The notes under the pieces: model-generated
Database searches by the model: none
Seen by the model: the letters and a program-made list of their open reading frames with translations, nothing else
Told to the model about the DNA's origin: nothing
Position numbers and translations under genes: made by a program
NCBI GenBank assembly: GCA_963738025.1
Contig: CAVTWA010000025.1
Location: forward strand, 447,063-511,062
Length of the DNA stretch: 64,000 nt
Source: 20CM-2-55-15 sp963738025
GTDB lineage: Bacteria; Acidobacteriota; Terriglobia; 20CM-2-55-15
Direction of reading: 5' to 3'
Shown: piece by piece, positions 15,299 to 26,738 of the stretch
Position numbering within the stretch: position 1 is the stretch's first letter
Layout of the letters: every line of letters starts with the position of its first letter

Positions 15299-16894
15299 TT
15301 GAAGAGAATGCTGGCTCAGGTTTTCATCCTCATCGCTGTGGCCACAGGCGTTTACGGCCAATCCAGCGATACTCTCCTATCGTTTGATGCTGCGGATGTT
15401 CACGTCAGTCCGAAGAGTGCGAATCCGAACGTGCAATCGCTGGGCGGCTTTGTACGCGGTGGACGCTACCAGTTCCGGAACGCCACCATGCTGGATCTGA
15501 TTGCATCGGCTTACGGCGTGGAACCGGAGAAAATACTGGGCGGCCCGAGCTGGCTGGAAACCGACAGGTTCGACATTCTCGCCAAAGTTCCCGCGTCCGC
15601 AACGAATCCGGCAGCCAGGCTGATGTTGCGTTCGCTATTGGCCGAGCGCTTCAAGTTGGTCATTCGGAATGAAGACAAATTAATGAGCGCGTGGGTGATG
15701 ACGGCGACAAAACCGGGGCCGCAACTCAAGCAGTCGCCAGGCGCGGGCCCGACGAATTGCAATGCACAGCCGGCGGAGCCCCCGAACACCGTTCTTCTCT
15801 GCAAGAACATGACGATGGCCGTCCTGGCTCAGGTGCTCAAGCAGATCGATCCTCTCACTTTCGATACTCCCGTAACGGACATGACGGGTATCGATGGCAG
15901 TTGGGATCTGGAACTGAAATGGACGAATCGTGGCGCGCTCGCGTCAGCGGGCAAAGAGGCCATTCCCGTACAGGAAGCATTTGAAAAACAGCTCGGGATC
16001 AAACTGGAATCACAAAAACGCGCTTTACCAACTCTGGTTGTGGAGAGCGTCAACCGCAAGCCGAGCGACAACGTTACCGGCATTGAAAAAATGGTTCCGA
16101 CCGTGCCCACCGAGTTCGATGTGGCGGATTTAAAACCGTCCGCGCCGCATAGCCCTCTGAAAGGAGGACTCCAGCCCGGCGGCCGGATCGACCTGCAGGG
16201 TTTTTCGCTCAAGCAACTCATCCTGGTGGCCTGGGGGCTGGTCTCTCCGAATCAAAATCCCGGCGGAAGCGTCGGCGATTTGATTTCCGGACCGAAGTTC
16301 ATGGATACCGGGCACTACGACATCGTTGCCAAAGCGCCGGCGGATGTCGCCCTGTCCGGCACGGACGTCGACGCGGACACCATCCTGGCCATGTTGCGAA
16401 CACTGTTGATCGACCGCTTCAAAATCAAATTCCACACCGAAGATCAACCGATCAATATATATGCCCTGATTGCGCAAAGACGCGAACCCCGGCTGAAGCA
16501 GGCCGATCCTGCAAGCCGCTCAACGTGCAAACGCGCCGTTGCCGCCAATGCATCCGGCTTGCCTCAAGCTACACTCACCTGCCAGAACACTACACTCGCC
16601 CAGCTTGCGGAGAAATTACCGGCGATGGCCCCCGCTTATGTCAACCATCCTGCAATCGATTTAACCGGTCTTGACGGAGGATGGGACTTTGATTTGTCGT
16701 GGACGCCGCGCGCAAACTTCGACGGCGGCCAACGCGGCCAGACACCCGGGGGCGCCGCCGCCGCTTCGGATCCCAACGGCGGCCTCAGCCTGTTTGAAGG
16801 CGTGCAAAGACTGGGCTTGAAGCTCGAGGTACAGAAACATCCTTATCCTGTCCTCGTGATCGACCATATCGAAGAAAAGCCGACCGACAATTAG
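15299..16894 (+). CDS. TIGR03435 soil-associated family protein, two tandem domains
   Basis: GGAGG at 15288-15292 is six bases before a TTG at 15299, so I prefer TTG over the ATG at 15308. A signal peptide (MKRMLAQVFILIAVATGVYGQ) is followed by two homologous halves, about residues 28-250 and 275-531. Each has FDxADxxxS, RGGRYQFRNATMLDLI (second copy GRIDLQGFSLKQLI), a GGPSWLETDRFDILAK-type motif, LRSLLAERFKL, a Cys-Cys pair, and TGIDGSWDLELKWT. TIGR03435 proteins are strongly expanded in Acidobacteria and are predicted to be exported. The function is unknown. The tandem duplication is visible directly. Confidence 0.88.
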   Translation: MKRMLAQVFILIAVATGVYGQSSDTLLSFDAADVHVSPKSANPNVQSLGGFVRGGRYQFRNATMLDLIASAYGVEPEKILGGPSWLETDRFDILAKVPASATNPAARLMLRSLLAERFKLVIRNEDKLMSAWVMTATKPGPQLKQSPGAGPTNCNAQPAEPPNTVLLCKNMTMAVLAQVLKQIDPLTFDTPVTDMTGIDGSWDLELKWTNRGALASAGKEAIPVQEAFEKQLGIKLESQKRALPTLVVESVNRKPSDNVTGIEKMVPTVPTEFDVADLKPSAPHSPLKGGLQPGGRIDLQGFSLKQLILVAWGLVSPNQNPGGSVGDLISGPKFMDTGHYDIVAKAPADVALSGTDVDADTILAMLRTLLIDRFKIKFHTEDQPINIYALIAQRREPRLKQADPASRSTCKRAVAANASGLPQATLTCQNTTLAQLAEKLPAMAPAYVNHPAIDLTGLDGGWDFDLSWTPRANFDGGQRGQTPGGAAAASDPNGGLSLFEGVQRLGLKLEVQKHPYPVLVIDHIEEKPTDN

Positions 16895-17070
16895 CGCAAA
16901 GCGTTTCGGTCAACAGAATGGCACGATTGGCCGCAAAGCCTCTTGCGCCTCTTGTGCTTTTTGTGTTTCAGTTCCCCGGTTTCGTAAAGAAATGTAAAGC
17001 GTGTATCCTCTGCGTCCCCGGCACGTATTTACAAGTGAGAAAGCGAACACATCATAAGGGGAAGCAAGCC

Positions 17071-17481
17071 ATGAAACTTCGACGAACAACACAAATCGCG
17101 CTGGCGGCCATGCTGGCAATCACTTTAACCGGTCTGACTGCCCAGGCACAGCAACTCCGCAACACGCCTGCAAACCCGGCACAGGATCTGAACCTTACAG
17201 ATGCTCAGGTATTCAAGATTCAGGCTCTGCTGATGTCTCAGACGACAAAGATGCGTCGCTTGTCGCAAGATGTTTTAGCCGCAGAGGATACATTGAGCGC
17301 CGCGATTGCCAAAGGCGACCCGGCGCTGACGGCCATGGCCGTACTCTCGCTGGACGCGGCCGAGAAGGCCTTGAAAAACACCGAATCCGCTAATCAGCGA
17401 AATCTGCTGTCTTTATTGAACGATTCACAGAAACAGACCCTTAAAGAGTATTTGATCAAATCCGCGACTGTCTCTGAGTAA
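17071..17481 (+). CDS. Small periplasmic CpxP/Spy-like helical protein
   Basis: The start is ATG 17071, preceded by AAGGGGAAGCAAGCC. Upstream in-frame codons from 16918 overlap a TTTGTG-type repeat and give no sensible leader. Residues 1-27 are a signal peptide ending AQAQ. The mature part is almost all helix and contains LTDAQVFKIQALL, then AEKALKNTESANQRNLLSLLNDSQKQTLKEYL. The LTxxQ-type segment and the length fit the LTXXQ/CpxP/Spy group of periplasmic chaperones or sensors, but the match is loose. Confidence 0.65.
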   Translation: MKLRRTTQIALAAMLAITLTGLTAQAQQLRNTPANPAQDLNLTDAQVFKIQALLMSQTTKMRRLSQDVLAAEDTLSAAIAKGDPALTAMAVLSLDAAEKALKNTESANQRNLLSLLNDSQKQTLKEYLIKSATVSE

Positions 17482-17494
17482 GGGAATACCCGGT

Positions 17495-17522
17495 GTAGTC
17501 GCGGGCTTCAGCCTGCGACTAC
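17495..17522. repeat. GTAGTCGCGGGCTTCAGCC hairpin
   Basis: A short hairpin with GTAGTCGC and GCGACTAC arms lies just after the CpxP-like gene. The same sequence family forms the longer inverted repeat at 50537-50607, so it is a dispersed repeat as well as a possible terminator. Confidence 0.6.
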
Positions 17523-17694
17523 ATGGGTATGTCGAATCGTTTACCGCTGTTGCCCACCTCGCCTCTGCCGGTCTTTCCGCGTTAACACAGATGTAACGAG
17601 CATTTCGGTTTTACAATTGGTAAATTGGATAGGTTCAAAAAACAACTCGAAAATTCTGCTTAACGCGATCGGTTAACCTGCAGGAGATCAGCTA

Positions 17695-18471
17695 ATGTCG
17701 AAAAATGTAGATAACGGACGTTTCGTCTGGTACGAGCACTTGACGAAGGATCCGAAGGCGGCAATGGAGTTCTACGGCGATGTCGTCGGATGGAAGACAC
17801 AACCATTTGGAGAAGCTCACGATTACTTCATGTGGGTTGGGAGTCAGGGGCCGCTTGGTGGTGTCATGAAACTTCCGGAGCAAGCGGAAAAAATGGGCGC
17901 GCCCCCGCACTGGATGGCGCACGTCCAGGTTGAGAACGTCGATGCGACGGCAGCGCTCGTAAAGAAGCTGGGTGGAAAGGTGCATAAGGAGCCCGAAGAG
18001 GTCCCAACCGTCGGCCGCTTCGCCGTCATCGGGGATCCTCAGGGAGCATTTATTTCGATCTTCGCTCCGAGTGGGCCGATGACTCTCCACGACACGTCGA
18101 AGCCGGGAGAATTTTGCTGGAACGAACTGATGACGAGCGATTACGCCGAAGCTTTCAACTTCTACTCGCAACTTTTCGGGTGGAAAACCTTCCAGGACAT
18201 GGATATGGGCCCCATGGGAACTTATCGAGTGTTCGCAATTGGAGAACGGCAGTTAGGGGGCATGATGACCGTTCCCAAAGGCGCCCCGATGCCTCCAATG
18301 TGGCTTTACTACATCGAGACAGCCGACCTCGATGGTGCGCTCGCCCGTGCGACGAAGAGAGGCGCGACGGTCATGAATGGTCCAATGGATGTGCCTGGCG
18401 GTGGACGCATCGCGCAAATGATGGATCCGCAGAGCGCAGCGTTTTGTCTGCACCAGTCTCCAAAGAAGTAA
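17695..18471 (+). CDS. Two-domain VOC protein (CFP30B-like)
   Basis: CAGGAGA lies 7 to 8 bases before the ATG. Two VOC modules are visible: residues 8-125 (GRFVWYEHLTKDPKAAMEFYGDVVGWK to GAFISIFAPSG) and 137-258 (GEFCWNELMTSDYAEAFNFYSQLFGWK to FCLHQSP). This tandem arrangement is typical of the cytoplasmic CFP30B-type glyoxalase-fold proteins, whose substrates are unknown. No signal peptide. The canonical metal ligands are only partly present, so catalysis is uncertain. Confidence 0.82.
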   Translation: MSKNVDNGRFVWYEHLTKDPKAAMEFYGDVVGWKTQPFGEAHDYFMWVGSQGPLGGVMKLPEQAEKMGAPPHWMAHVQVENVDATAALVKKLGGKVHKEPEEVPTVGRFAVIGDPQGAFISIFAPSGPMTLHDTSKPGEFCWNELMTSDYAEAFNFYSQLFGWKTFQDMDMGPMGTYRVFAIGERQLGGMMTVPKGAPMPPMWLYYIETADLDGALARATKRGATVMNGPMDVPGGGRIAQMMDPQSAAFCLHQSPKK

Positions 18472-18480
18472 GCTGCGCAT

Positions 18481-18700
18481 TGCAAGCGCGGTCTATGACC
18501 AACGGTGTCCAAGACAGAATGGACGGAAGCGCAAAGTGGCGCGCCTGTAAAGGTTTTGAATGTAGTGGATGCGATGTAAACCTGGTTAGGCTGTCAAGCT
18601 GTTGGACCAGTCCCCGCCTAACTTAGGCGGGGACTACGAGACACTCGCACCGCTGATCCGTTTTTATCCTGGACAGCTCTGGTCTATGACCGCGCCTACA
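18481..18700. repeat. Dispersed palindromic element, copy C (about 220 bp)
   Basis: In inverse orientation to copy B: it opens with GCGCGGTCTATGACC and GTCCAAGACAGAATGGACGG, passes TGTAAAGGTTTTGAATG and GGATGCGATGTAAACCTGG, reaches the 27-nt core palindrome at 18609-18635, and ends CTGGACAGCTCTGGTCTATG then CCGCGCCTACA. It stops ten bases before the start codon of the next gene, so that gene has no room for its own promoter outside the element. Confidence 0.85.
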
Positions 18701-18710
18701 ATACCGCTCC

Positions 18711-19754
18711 ATGGAAGACCTGAACATCGACCTGCTGATCATCGGCGCGGGACCTGCCGGTCTTGCTGCTGCCGTCGAGGCACAGCGCGGCGGCATTTCG
18801 AATCTGCTCGTGGTGGAAAAGGGCCCCTCTCATTCGCAGATGATCCGCACTTATTACAAGGAAGGGAAGAGAGTCGATGCGCAGTATGCAGGCGTCGAAG
18901 CTCTCTGTGTGGGTATTCTCTGCCTTCGCGACGGCGACCGCGAAGGCTATCTGGCTTTGATGGACTATGTGATCGAATCAAGTCGTATCCCGATACGGTA
19001 CAACACGGAAATCTGGAGCCTCGCGCCCGCTCCGGGAGAAGATGCCTTCGAGGTCAAAACCACGAGCGGCGTTCGATACGTGGCGCGTTTCGTCATTATC
19101 GCCATCGGCAAAATGGGACGGCCCCGGCAGCCGGATTACTATCGCGACATTCCTGCAGTTCTCAAAAACCAGAAGCGGATCATTTTCGACATCAATGCCC
19201 GTTCGTTTAACGGCGACAAAGTCCTTGTGGTCGGCGGTGGAGACAGCGCCGCGGAATATGCGGAAATGCTGAGCGCCAAAAATGAAGTGACGTTGTCTTA
19301 CCGGCAGTCTGGTTTTACCCGGCTCAATTCGATCAATGAAAGACTCATGGCCGGCATGATTGCGCAAAAGAAGATCCGGGTTTTGATGCCATCAAATATT
19401 GCAGGCATCGAAAACGATGGCGGCCGACCCGCCGTCAAGTTCGTCGAAGCCCAATACCCGCCGGAAGTTTTTGATGCGGTTCTCTTTGGCCTTGGCGGTA
19501 TGACACCTGTTGCTTTCCTGCAAACCGCCGGGGTTCAACTGGATTCGAAAGGACAACCGGTGACAACGGCCGAGTGCGAAAGCTCCGTCCCGAAGCTCTA
19601 TGTTATTGGAGATCTTCTCGGGCATGGTCGCGGAGGCGGCAGTATTATCGGCGGTTTCAATTCTGCCTCGCGAGCCATCCGGCACTTGCTCGGCCACCAC
19701 TTGATGTTGCCCTTGCCCCCTGAAATTGTCTCGCTCGATCACCTGCTGTATTAA
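18711..19754 (+). CDS. YpdA-like FAD/NAD(P) oxidoreductase
   Basis: Residues 6-35 hold the FAD fingerprint (DLLIIGAGPAGLAAAVEAQRGG). A second nucleotide site is at about 165-190 (VLVVGGGDSAAEYAEML), and YVIGDL near 302 is the C-terminal FAD motif. There is no CxxC redox pair, which separates it from thioredoxin reductase and fits the YpdA/Bdr group (putative bacillithiol-disulfide reductases). At 347 residues the length also fits. Thiol-disulfide reduction in the cytoplasm is the likely role; whether this organism makes bacillithiol cannot be seen here. No Shine-Dalgarno sequence is evident, and the upstream DNA is repeat copy C. Confidence 0.8.
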   Translation: MEDLNIDLLIIGAGPAGLAAAVEAQRGGISNLLVVEKGPSHSQMIRTYYKEGKRVDAQYAGVEALCVGILCLRDGDREGYLALMDYVIESSRIPIRYNTEIWSLAPAPGEDAFEVKTTSGVRYVARFVIIAIGKMGRPRQPDYYRDIPAVLKNQKRIIFDINARSFNGDKVLVVGGGDSAAEYAEMLSAKNEVTLSYRQSGFTRLNSINERLMAGMIAQKKIRVLMPSNIAGIENDGGRPAVKFVEAQYPPEVFDAVLFGLGGMTPVAFLQTAGVQLDSKGQPVTTAECESSVPKLYVIGDLLGHGRGGGSIIGGFNSASRAIRHLLGHHLMLPLPPEIVSLDHLLY

Positions 19755-19869
19755 GTTGCGTTCAGTCCATCACCTCCGGGCGCCGAATCGGAGGTGCCAA
19801 TCCGGCAGGTCGTTCGTCTAATTTCTTTCGCGCGATAGAAGGCTGCTTAGACCTTTATTTTTAATAAAT

Positions 19870-20475
19870 ATGGAATACACAATGCATTATTTGTCTCAAA
19901 CAAACGTGTTGGAAGACAGGGACCTGGCGGTTGCCGGCCTGTTGAATAAACAACTGGCAGACACTCTGGATCTGCGATCCCAGGCCAGGCAGTCGTATTT
20001 CAATGCGAGAGGCCCGTGTACAGAGGAGTTGCGCTCGCTATTCGATGGTTTGGCCCGGGATCTTCGTCAGGTCGCAAATGTCATTGCGCAACGAATCAAT
20101 GACGCGGGCGGCTATGCCATCATTACGGTCCGGTCCGTCGCCGATCAATCCGGTCTGCGCGATTACCCTCTCGATGCCGTGGATGCCCGGGATCAGCTGG
20201 AAGTGCTGCGCTCCAATCATTTGCGGTATGAGCTGGATACACGACAGAACATGAGGGCTGCCCGGGAGATCGGCGATTCGTCAACAGCACTGCTGTTTCA
20301 GTTCATCTTATCCGCGATCGAGAATAATCTCTGGTTCCTCGAGGCATATCTCGAAGGAATCGGTATGGGGCTGGACGGCAGCGAACTGCCGGCCTGGACC
20401 TCAACGCTTTTCAATCAATCCCGGATTGACTGGAACGAAAGCGCAGGCTCTTTCCGCTCAGTATCATTATGCTAA
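19870..20475 (+). CDS. Dps/ferritin-like protein lacking most ferroxidase ligands
   Basis: The whole Dps fold can be followed: RQSYFNARGP (Dps usually has HWN.RG), LRSLFDGLARDLRQVANVIAQR, GGYAIITVRSV, LRDYPLDAVDARDQLEVL, and a last helix FILSAIENNLWFLEAYLE. Compared with the E. coli Dps ligand set, His51 is Tyr43, His63 is Arg55, Asp67 is kept (Asp59), Asp78 is Asn70 and Glu82 is Gln74. So iron oxidation of the normal kind seems unlikely, while shell formation or DNA binding remains possible. At 201 residues it is longer than typical Dps (about 165) because of a C-terminal tail. The start could be the first ATG or Met5. Confidence 0.8.
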   Translation: MEYTMHYLSQTNVLEDRDLAVAGLLNKQLADTLDLRSQARQSYFNARGPCTEELRSLFDGLARDLRQVANVIAQRINDAGGYAIITVRSVADQSGLRDYPLDAVDARDQLEVLRSNHLRYELDTRQNMRAAREIGDSSTALLFQFILSAIENNLWFLEAYLEGIGMGLDGSELPAWTSTLFNQSRIDWNESAGSFRSVSLC

Positions 20476-20787
20476 GCCTATTGTATGCGCGGTCTGTGAC
20501 CGCGCCTATTTAGTTGATTCCAGGCACTGCAGGCGCGCATGCAGCGTGAGGGTGTGTTCGTAGTCCCCGCCTAACTTAGGCGGGGACTGGTCCATCAGTT
20601 TTGCAGGTAGACCAGGTTTACATCGCATCCACTACTTTTAAAACCTTTACAGGCGCCACTTTGCGGCTTCCCGTCCATTCTGTCTTGGACACGTACGGTC
20701 ACAGACCGCGCCTGCAGTGCCGATTGGGCTTGCCGCGGGGAAGGCCGACTGTTTAACATCCGGCAGTGGGTTTTCTGAACCTCTGCC
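20476..20787. other. Gene-free gap filled by repeat copy D
   Basis: Almost the whole gap is the palindromic element described at 20482-20716. The remaining 71 bases lead into the VTC-domain gene and show no clear promoter. Confidence 0.6.
20482..20716. repeat. Dispersed palindromic element, copy D (about 235 bp)
   Basis: It begins TGTATGCGCGGTCTGTGACCG and ends CGGTCACAGACCGCGCCTGCA. The 27-nt core palindrome is at 20562-20588. Its right half (ACCAGGTTTACATCGCATCCA, AAAACCTTTACAGGCGCCAC, TCCATTCTGTCTTGGACAC) is nearly identical to copy B. Its left half differs and has an internal CCGCGCCTATT, as if rearranged. Confidence 0.85.
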
Positions 20788-21471
20788 ATGAGCATATCCG
20801 AAGTCAAGTTCATCGTCACCGAAGCCACGGCATCCGAGTTGTGCCAATGGGCCCGCCTGGAACTGGATGCAGATCCAAACGCTGCTGCTTCCGGCGGCGA
20901 TAATTACCGAATCACAACTCTTTATTTCGATACGCAGGGATTCGATCTGTTCTTCCGCCGCCGCTCACACGCGAGGGCGGAGTTCCGGATTCGTTCCTAC
21001 AATGAAGGCGAGATTGTTTTTCTGGAACGCAAGCTGAGAGTCCGGGGGCATGTTTTAAAGCGTCGTTCGGAGGTCCTTCGCGTCGATCTTCCTCGACTTC
21101 ACGACCGCTCGGAACACTGGGCGGGCCGCTGGTTTGCCCGGCGTCTGCAGCATCGAAGACTGCGTCCAGTCTGCCAGCTTGCCTATTCCCGGACGGCGCG
21201 GATAAGCAGGTCGGCGGCTGTCCCTGTACGCCTTACCATTGATCGCCGCATACGCGTCACTGGCGTCGATACCATTGCCTTCAACAACGCTCGAGGTATC
21301 GAAGTCATGCCCGGAAGCGCGATCGTCGAAATGAAGTACGGCGTAAGCATGCCGCCGTTGTTCGAAAAAATCATCGACAGATTCGATCTGCACCCACAGC
21401 CAATATCGAAATATCGGCTGGCGGTCGAGGCTTTGGGCCTGAACGCACGAGTTATCGCTTCATTCAAGTAA
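20788..21471 (+). CDS. VTC-domain (polyphosphate polymerase-type) protein
   Basis: The order of conserved pieces fits the VTC catalytic tunnel: EVKFIVTE at the N-terminus, YRITTLYFDTQGFD, AEFRIRSY, IVFLERKLRVRGHVLKRR, VRLTIDRRIR, SAIVEMKYG and PISKYRLAVEAL. The basic residues (R.R, K.R, SKYR) and the Glu residues in VFLERK and VEMKY match substrate and metal positions of the family. Members make polyphosphate from ATP; bacterial soluble versions are less studied. It is cytoplasmic with no membrane segment. It ends two bases from the stop of guaB coming the other way. Confidence 0.83.
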   Translation: MSISEVKFIVTEATASELCQWARLELDADPNAAASGGDNYRITTLYFDTQGFDLFFRRRSHARAEFRIRSYNEGEIVFLERKLRVRGHVLKRRSEVLRVDLPRLHDRSEHWAGRWFARRLQHRRLRPVCQLAYSRTARISRSAAVPVRLTIDRRIRVTGVDTIAFNNARGIEVMPGSAIVEMKYGVSMPPLFEKIIDRFDLHPQPISKYRLAVEALGLNARVIASFK

Positions 21472-21473
21472 GC

Positions 21474-22936
21474 CTATTCGTCGAGCTGGTAGTTCGGAGC
21501 TTCTTTCGTGATGAACACGTCATGGACGTGACTTTCGCGCAGGGACGCTTCGGTGATTTTCATGAAGCGTGTCTTGTTCTGCAGTTCCTCAATGGTAGTG
21601 ACGCCGCAGTAACCCATTCCAGAACGGAGTCCGCCCACCAGTTGCGTGACCATGGAGGACAGAGGTCCCTTGTAGGGGACGCGGCCTTCAATGCCCTCGG
21701 GAACGAGTTTTCCTGGAGTTTCCTGATCCTGTCCGTATCGATCACGGCTGCCGGCTTGCATGGCTCCCAGGGAACCCATGCCGCGATAGGATTTGAACGT
21801 CCGGCCCTGATAAAGAATGGTTTCGCCGGGGCTTTCGTCGGTTCCGGCAAAAAGCGATCCGATCATCACCGTATTCGCACCGGCAGCGAGCGCTTTGGTG
21901 ATATCGCCTGAAAACTTGATGCCGCCGTCGGCAATCAGCGGGGTCTTCGTCTCCTGCGTAGCGCGTGCGCAAGCGAGGATCGCGGTGATCTGAGGCATCC
22001 CGACGCCGCTGACGACGCGCGTGGTGCAGATCGAACCGGGGCCCATGCCGACCTTCACGGCGTCTGCGCCGGATTTAATCAGGTCTCTGGCGGCTTCTTC
22101 CGTCGCGATGTTTCCGGCAATGACGTCCATGTCCGGAAATCGTCGCTTGGCTTCCTTGATCGCTTCCATGACACGCGAAGAATGGCCATGCGCGGTATCG
22201 ATAATAATGACATCGGCCTTGGCGCGAATCAGTTCAGCCATTCGCTCGAGATAATCGCCGGTCGCTCCGATCGCGGCGCCGACGCGCAGGCGGCCCTGAT
22301 CGTCTTTGGCGGCCAGGGGGTATTTGATCTTCTTCGTGATGTCTTTAACAGTAATGAGACCTTTGAGGTTCTGGTCCCTGTCGACGACAAGGAGCTTTTC
22401 GATGCGATGCTTGTGCAGAATCCGTTGCGCTTCTTCGAGCGTAGTGCCGACAGGAACCGTCACCAGTTCGTCCTTCGTCATCACCTCGCGGATCGGCAAG
22501 TGAAAACGTGTTTCGAAGCGCAGATCGCGATTGGTCAGAATGCCGACGAGCCGTCCATTTTCGGTAATCGGGACGCCCGAAATCTTGTAGTGCGCCATCA
22601 ACTTGACGGCGTCTTCGATTTTCTGGTTGGGCGACATGGTGATGGGATCCACAATCATGCCGCTTTCCGAGCGCTTCACCTTGTCGACTTCCGCAGCCTG
22701 CTTATCAATCGGCATGTTCTTATGAATGATGCCGATGCCGCCTTGCTGGGCGAGCGCGATCGCCAGCGGCGATTCGGTGACCGTGTCCATGGCTGCGCTT
22801 ACGATTGGTACGTTCAGTTCGATCCGATTGGTCAGTCTGGTATTGGTTCGAACCTCGGTGGGCAGCACGTCCGATTTGAGAGGAACAATCAGGACGTCGT
22901 CGAAAGTGTACGCGTCGCCTGAGATTTTCTTTTCGA

Positions 22937-22958
<22 letters not shown>
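21474..22958 (-). CDS. guaB: Inosine-5'-monophosphate dehydrogenase
   Basis: Converts IMP to XMP with NAD, the committed step of GMP synthesis. I chose the ATG at 22958 (MSWSDGLIEKK), which gives the usual N-terminus; the in-frame ATG at 22991 would lie deeper in secA. Landmarks: YTFDDVLIVP, two CBS domains (about residues 95-205), the phosphate/Cys loop GPGSICTTRVVSGVG, GGIKFSGDI, the flap-side SYRGMGSLGAM and a C-terminal ESHVHDV. At 494 residues it is full length. Its start overlaps the 3' end of secA by about 22 bases, which implies co-transcription. Confidence 0.95.
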
Positions 22959-25615
<2,657 letters not shown>

Positions 25616-25636
25616 AGAAGAGTTTACCGGAAACTA

Positions 25637-25690
25637 AGAAGTAACAAGAGGCACAAGAGGCACAAGAGGCCATGCGCCTCCTATGCGTCT
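25637..25690. terminator. Imperfect AAGAGGCACAAGAGGC repeat between M23 gene and secA
   Basis: Three near-copies of CAAGAGGCA run towards GCGCCTCCTATGCGTCTT, giving an imperfect hairpin after the M23 gene. It belongs to the same low-complexity CACAAGAGG family seen at other gene boundaries. Confidence 0.45.
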
Positions 25691-25706
25691 TATTCGTTTT
25701 CGGAAC

Positions 25707-26603
25707 TTATCCGCGGGGGAGATAGTCTCTGGGATTCTTCGGCCGGTCGTTCAAGCGAACTTCGTAGTGAAGGTGGGGAGCTGTCGTTCGGCCGGTTGTC
25801 CCGACCAGCGCGATAATCTCACCTTTCTTCACCTTCTGGCCGACATTGGCAACGAACCGGGCGAGGTGTCCGTAACGCGTGGTCAGGCCATTCCCATGAT
25901 CGATGACCAGTAGATTTCCATATGCGGCCATCTGATGGGCATAGATGACTTTCCCGTCTGCGGGAGCATGAACCTGGGCGTTATACAGTGCCGAAATATC
26001 CAGGCCGAGGTGATGTTCCTCTTCGCCGTTAAAGGGGTCGGAACGGGCTCCGTAAGGGCTGGTGATCGGCCCCTTGACCGGCCAGATGCTGGGAGTTGCG
26101 CGTAACCGGCTGGCGCGCTGCTGCACCATATCCTGCAAATTCGAGAGCCGGTCTTCCACTTGAGCGGTCTGACCCTTCAGGAACTCGATGCCGAGTTGCC
26201 CGTTGGCTCCTCCAAGAAGTTCCGCAGTCGGATAATCGACCTTTGACCCGCCGACGCCCGGGCCATTAAGCTTGCCGCGGTTGGTGGCGTTGTCGTTGTC
26301 GATCAGGTTCTGGATTCTCTCGGACATGCTTTCCAGGTTGGTAATTTTGTCGCCCAGTTTGCGGGTTGCAACTTCGAGGTTTTTCTTTTGGACTTTGAGG
26401 TCGGTATTTTCAGCTTGCAGCTTATCGTAATCGGCCGCCTTGAAAGCCAGTTTGGCGTAGCTGAAACCAAGGCCGACGGCTACAAAAAACGATAGAATGC
26501 CTATGCCCGCTAGTAAATAGAGCGCACGCACTGGTAGCTTCAGTTTGTGGAGGCGCGAACTGGCGTTCGGTACGATGATAAATGTGTAAAAGTGTTTGCC
26601 CAT
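25707..26603 (-). CDS. M23 (LytM) family peptidoglycan endopeptidase with coiled coil
   Basis: A transmembrane helix at about residues 27-47 (LLAGIGILSFFVAVGLGFSYAKL) follows a short basic cytoplasmic segment. A coiled coil (about 55-110 and 145-165) leads to a C-terminal LytM domain with the zinc motifs HHLGLD (about 199-204) and HLHYEV (about 278-283), and the fold marker GPITSPYGARSDPF. Such proteins cut peptide cross-links or activate amidases at the envelope. All catalytic residues appear intact, so an active enzyme is likely. It is upstream of secA and guaB on the same strand. Confidence 0.9.
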   Translation of the reverse strand: MGKHFYTFIIVPNASSRLHKLKLPVRALYLLAGIGILSFFVAVGLGFSYAKLAFKAADYDKLQAENTDLKVQKKNLEVATRKLGDKITNLESMSERIQNLIDNDNATNRGKLNGPGVGGSKVDYPTAELLGGANGQLGIEFLKGQTAQVEDRLSNLQDMVQQRASRLRATPSIWPVKGPITSPYGARSDPFNGEEEHHLGLDISALYNAQVHAPADGKVIYAHQMAAYGNLLVIDHGNGLTTRYGHLARFVANVGQKVKKGEIIALVGTTGRTTAPHLHYEVRLNDRPKNPRDYLPRG

Positions 26604-26738
26604 TCGTTACTCCTGCATTCGAGTTTTTCGAGAGGGCCAAAGTCCCTTTTGACCTCGGCTAATTATTTGAAGAAGAAGGACTTGATGGCAAATCGTAAAC
26701 CAAGACTCAGGAGCGGATCGTAACCTAGGTGCAATCAG

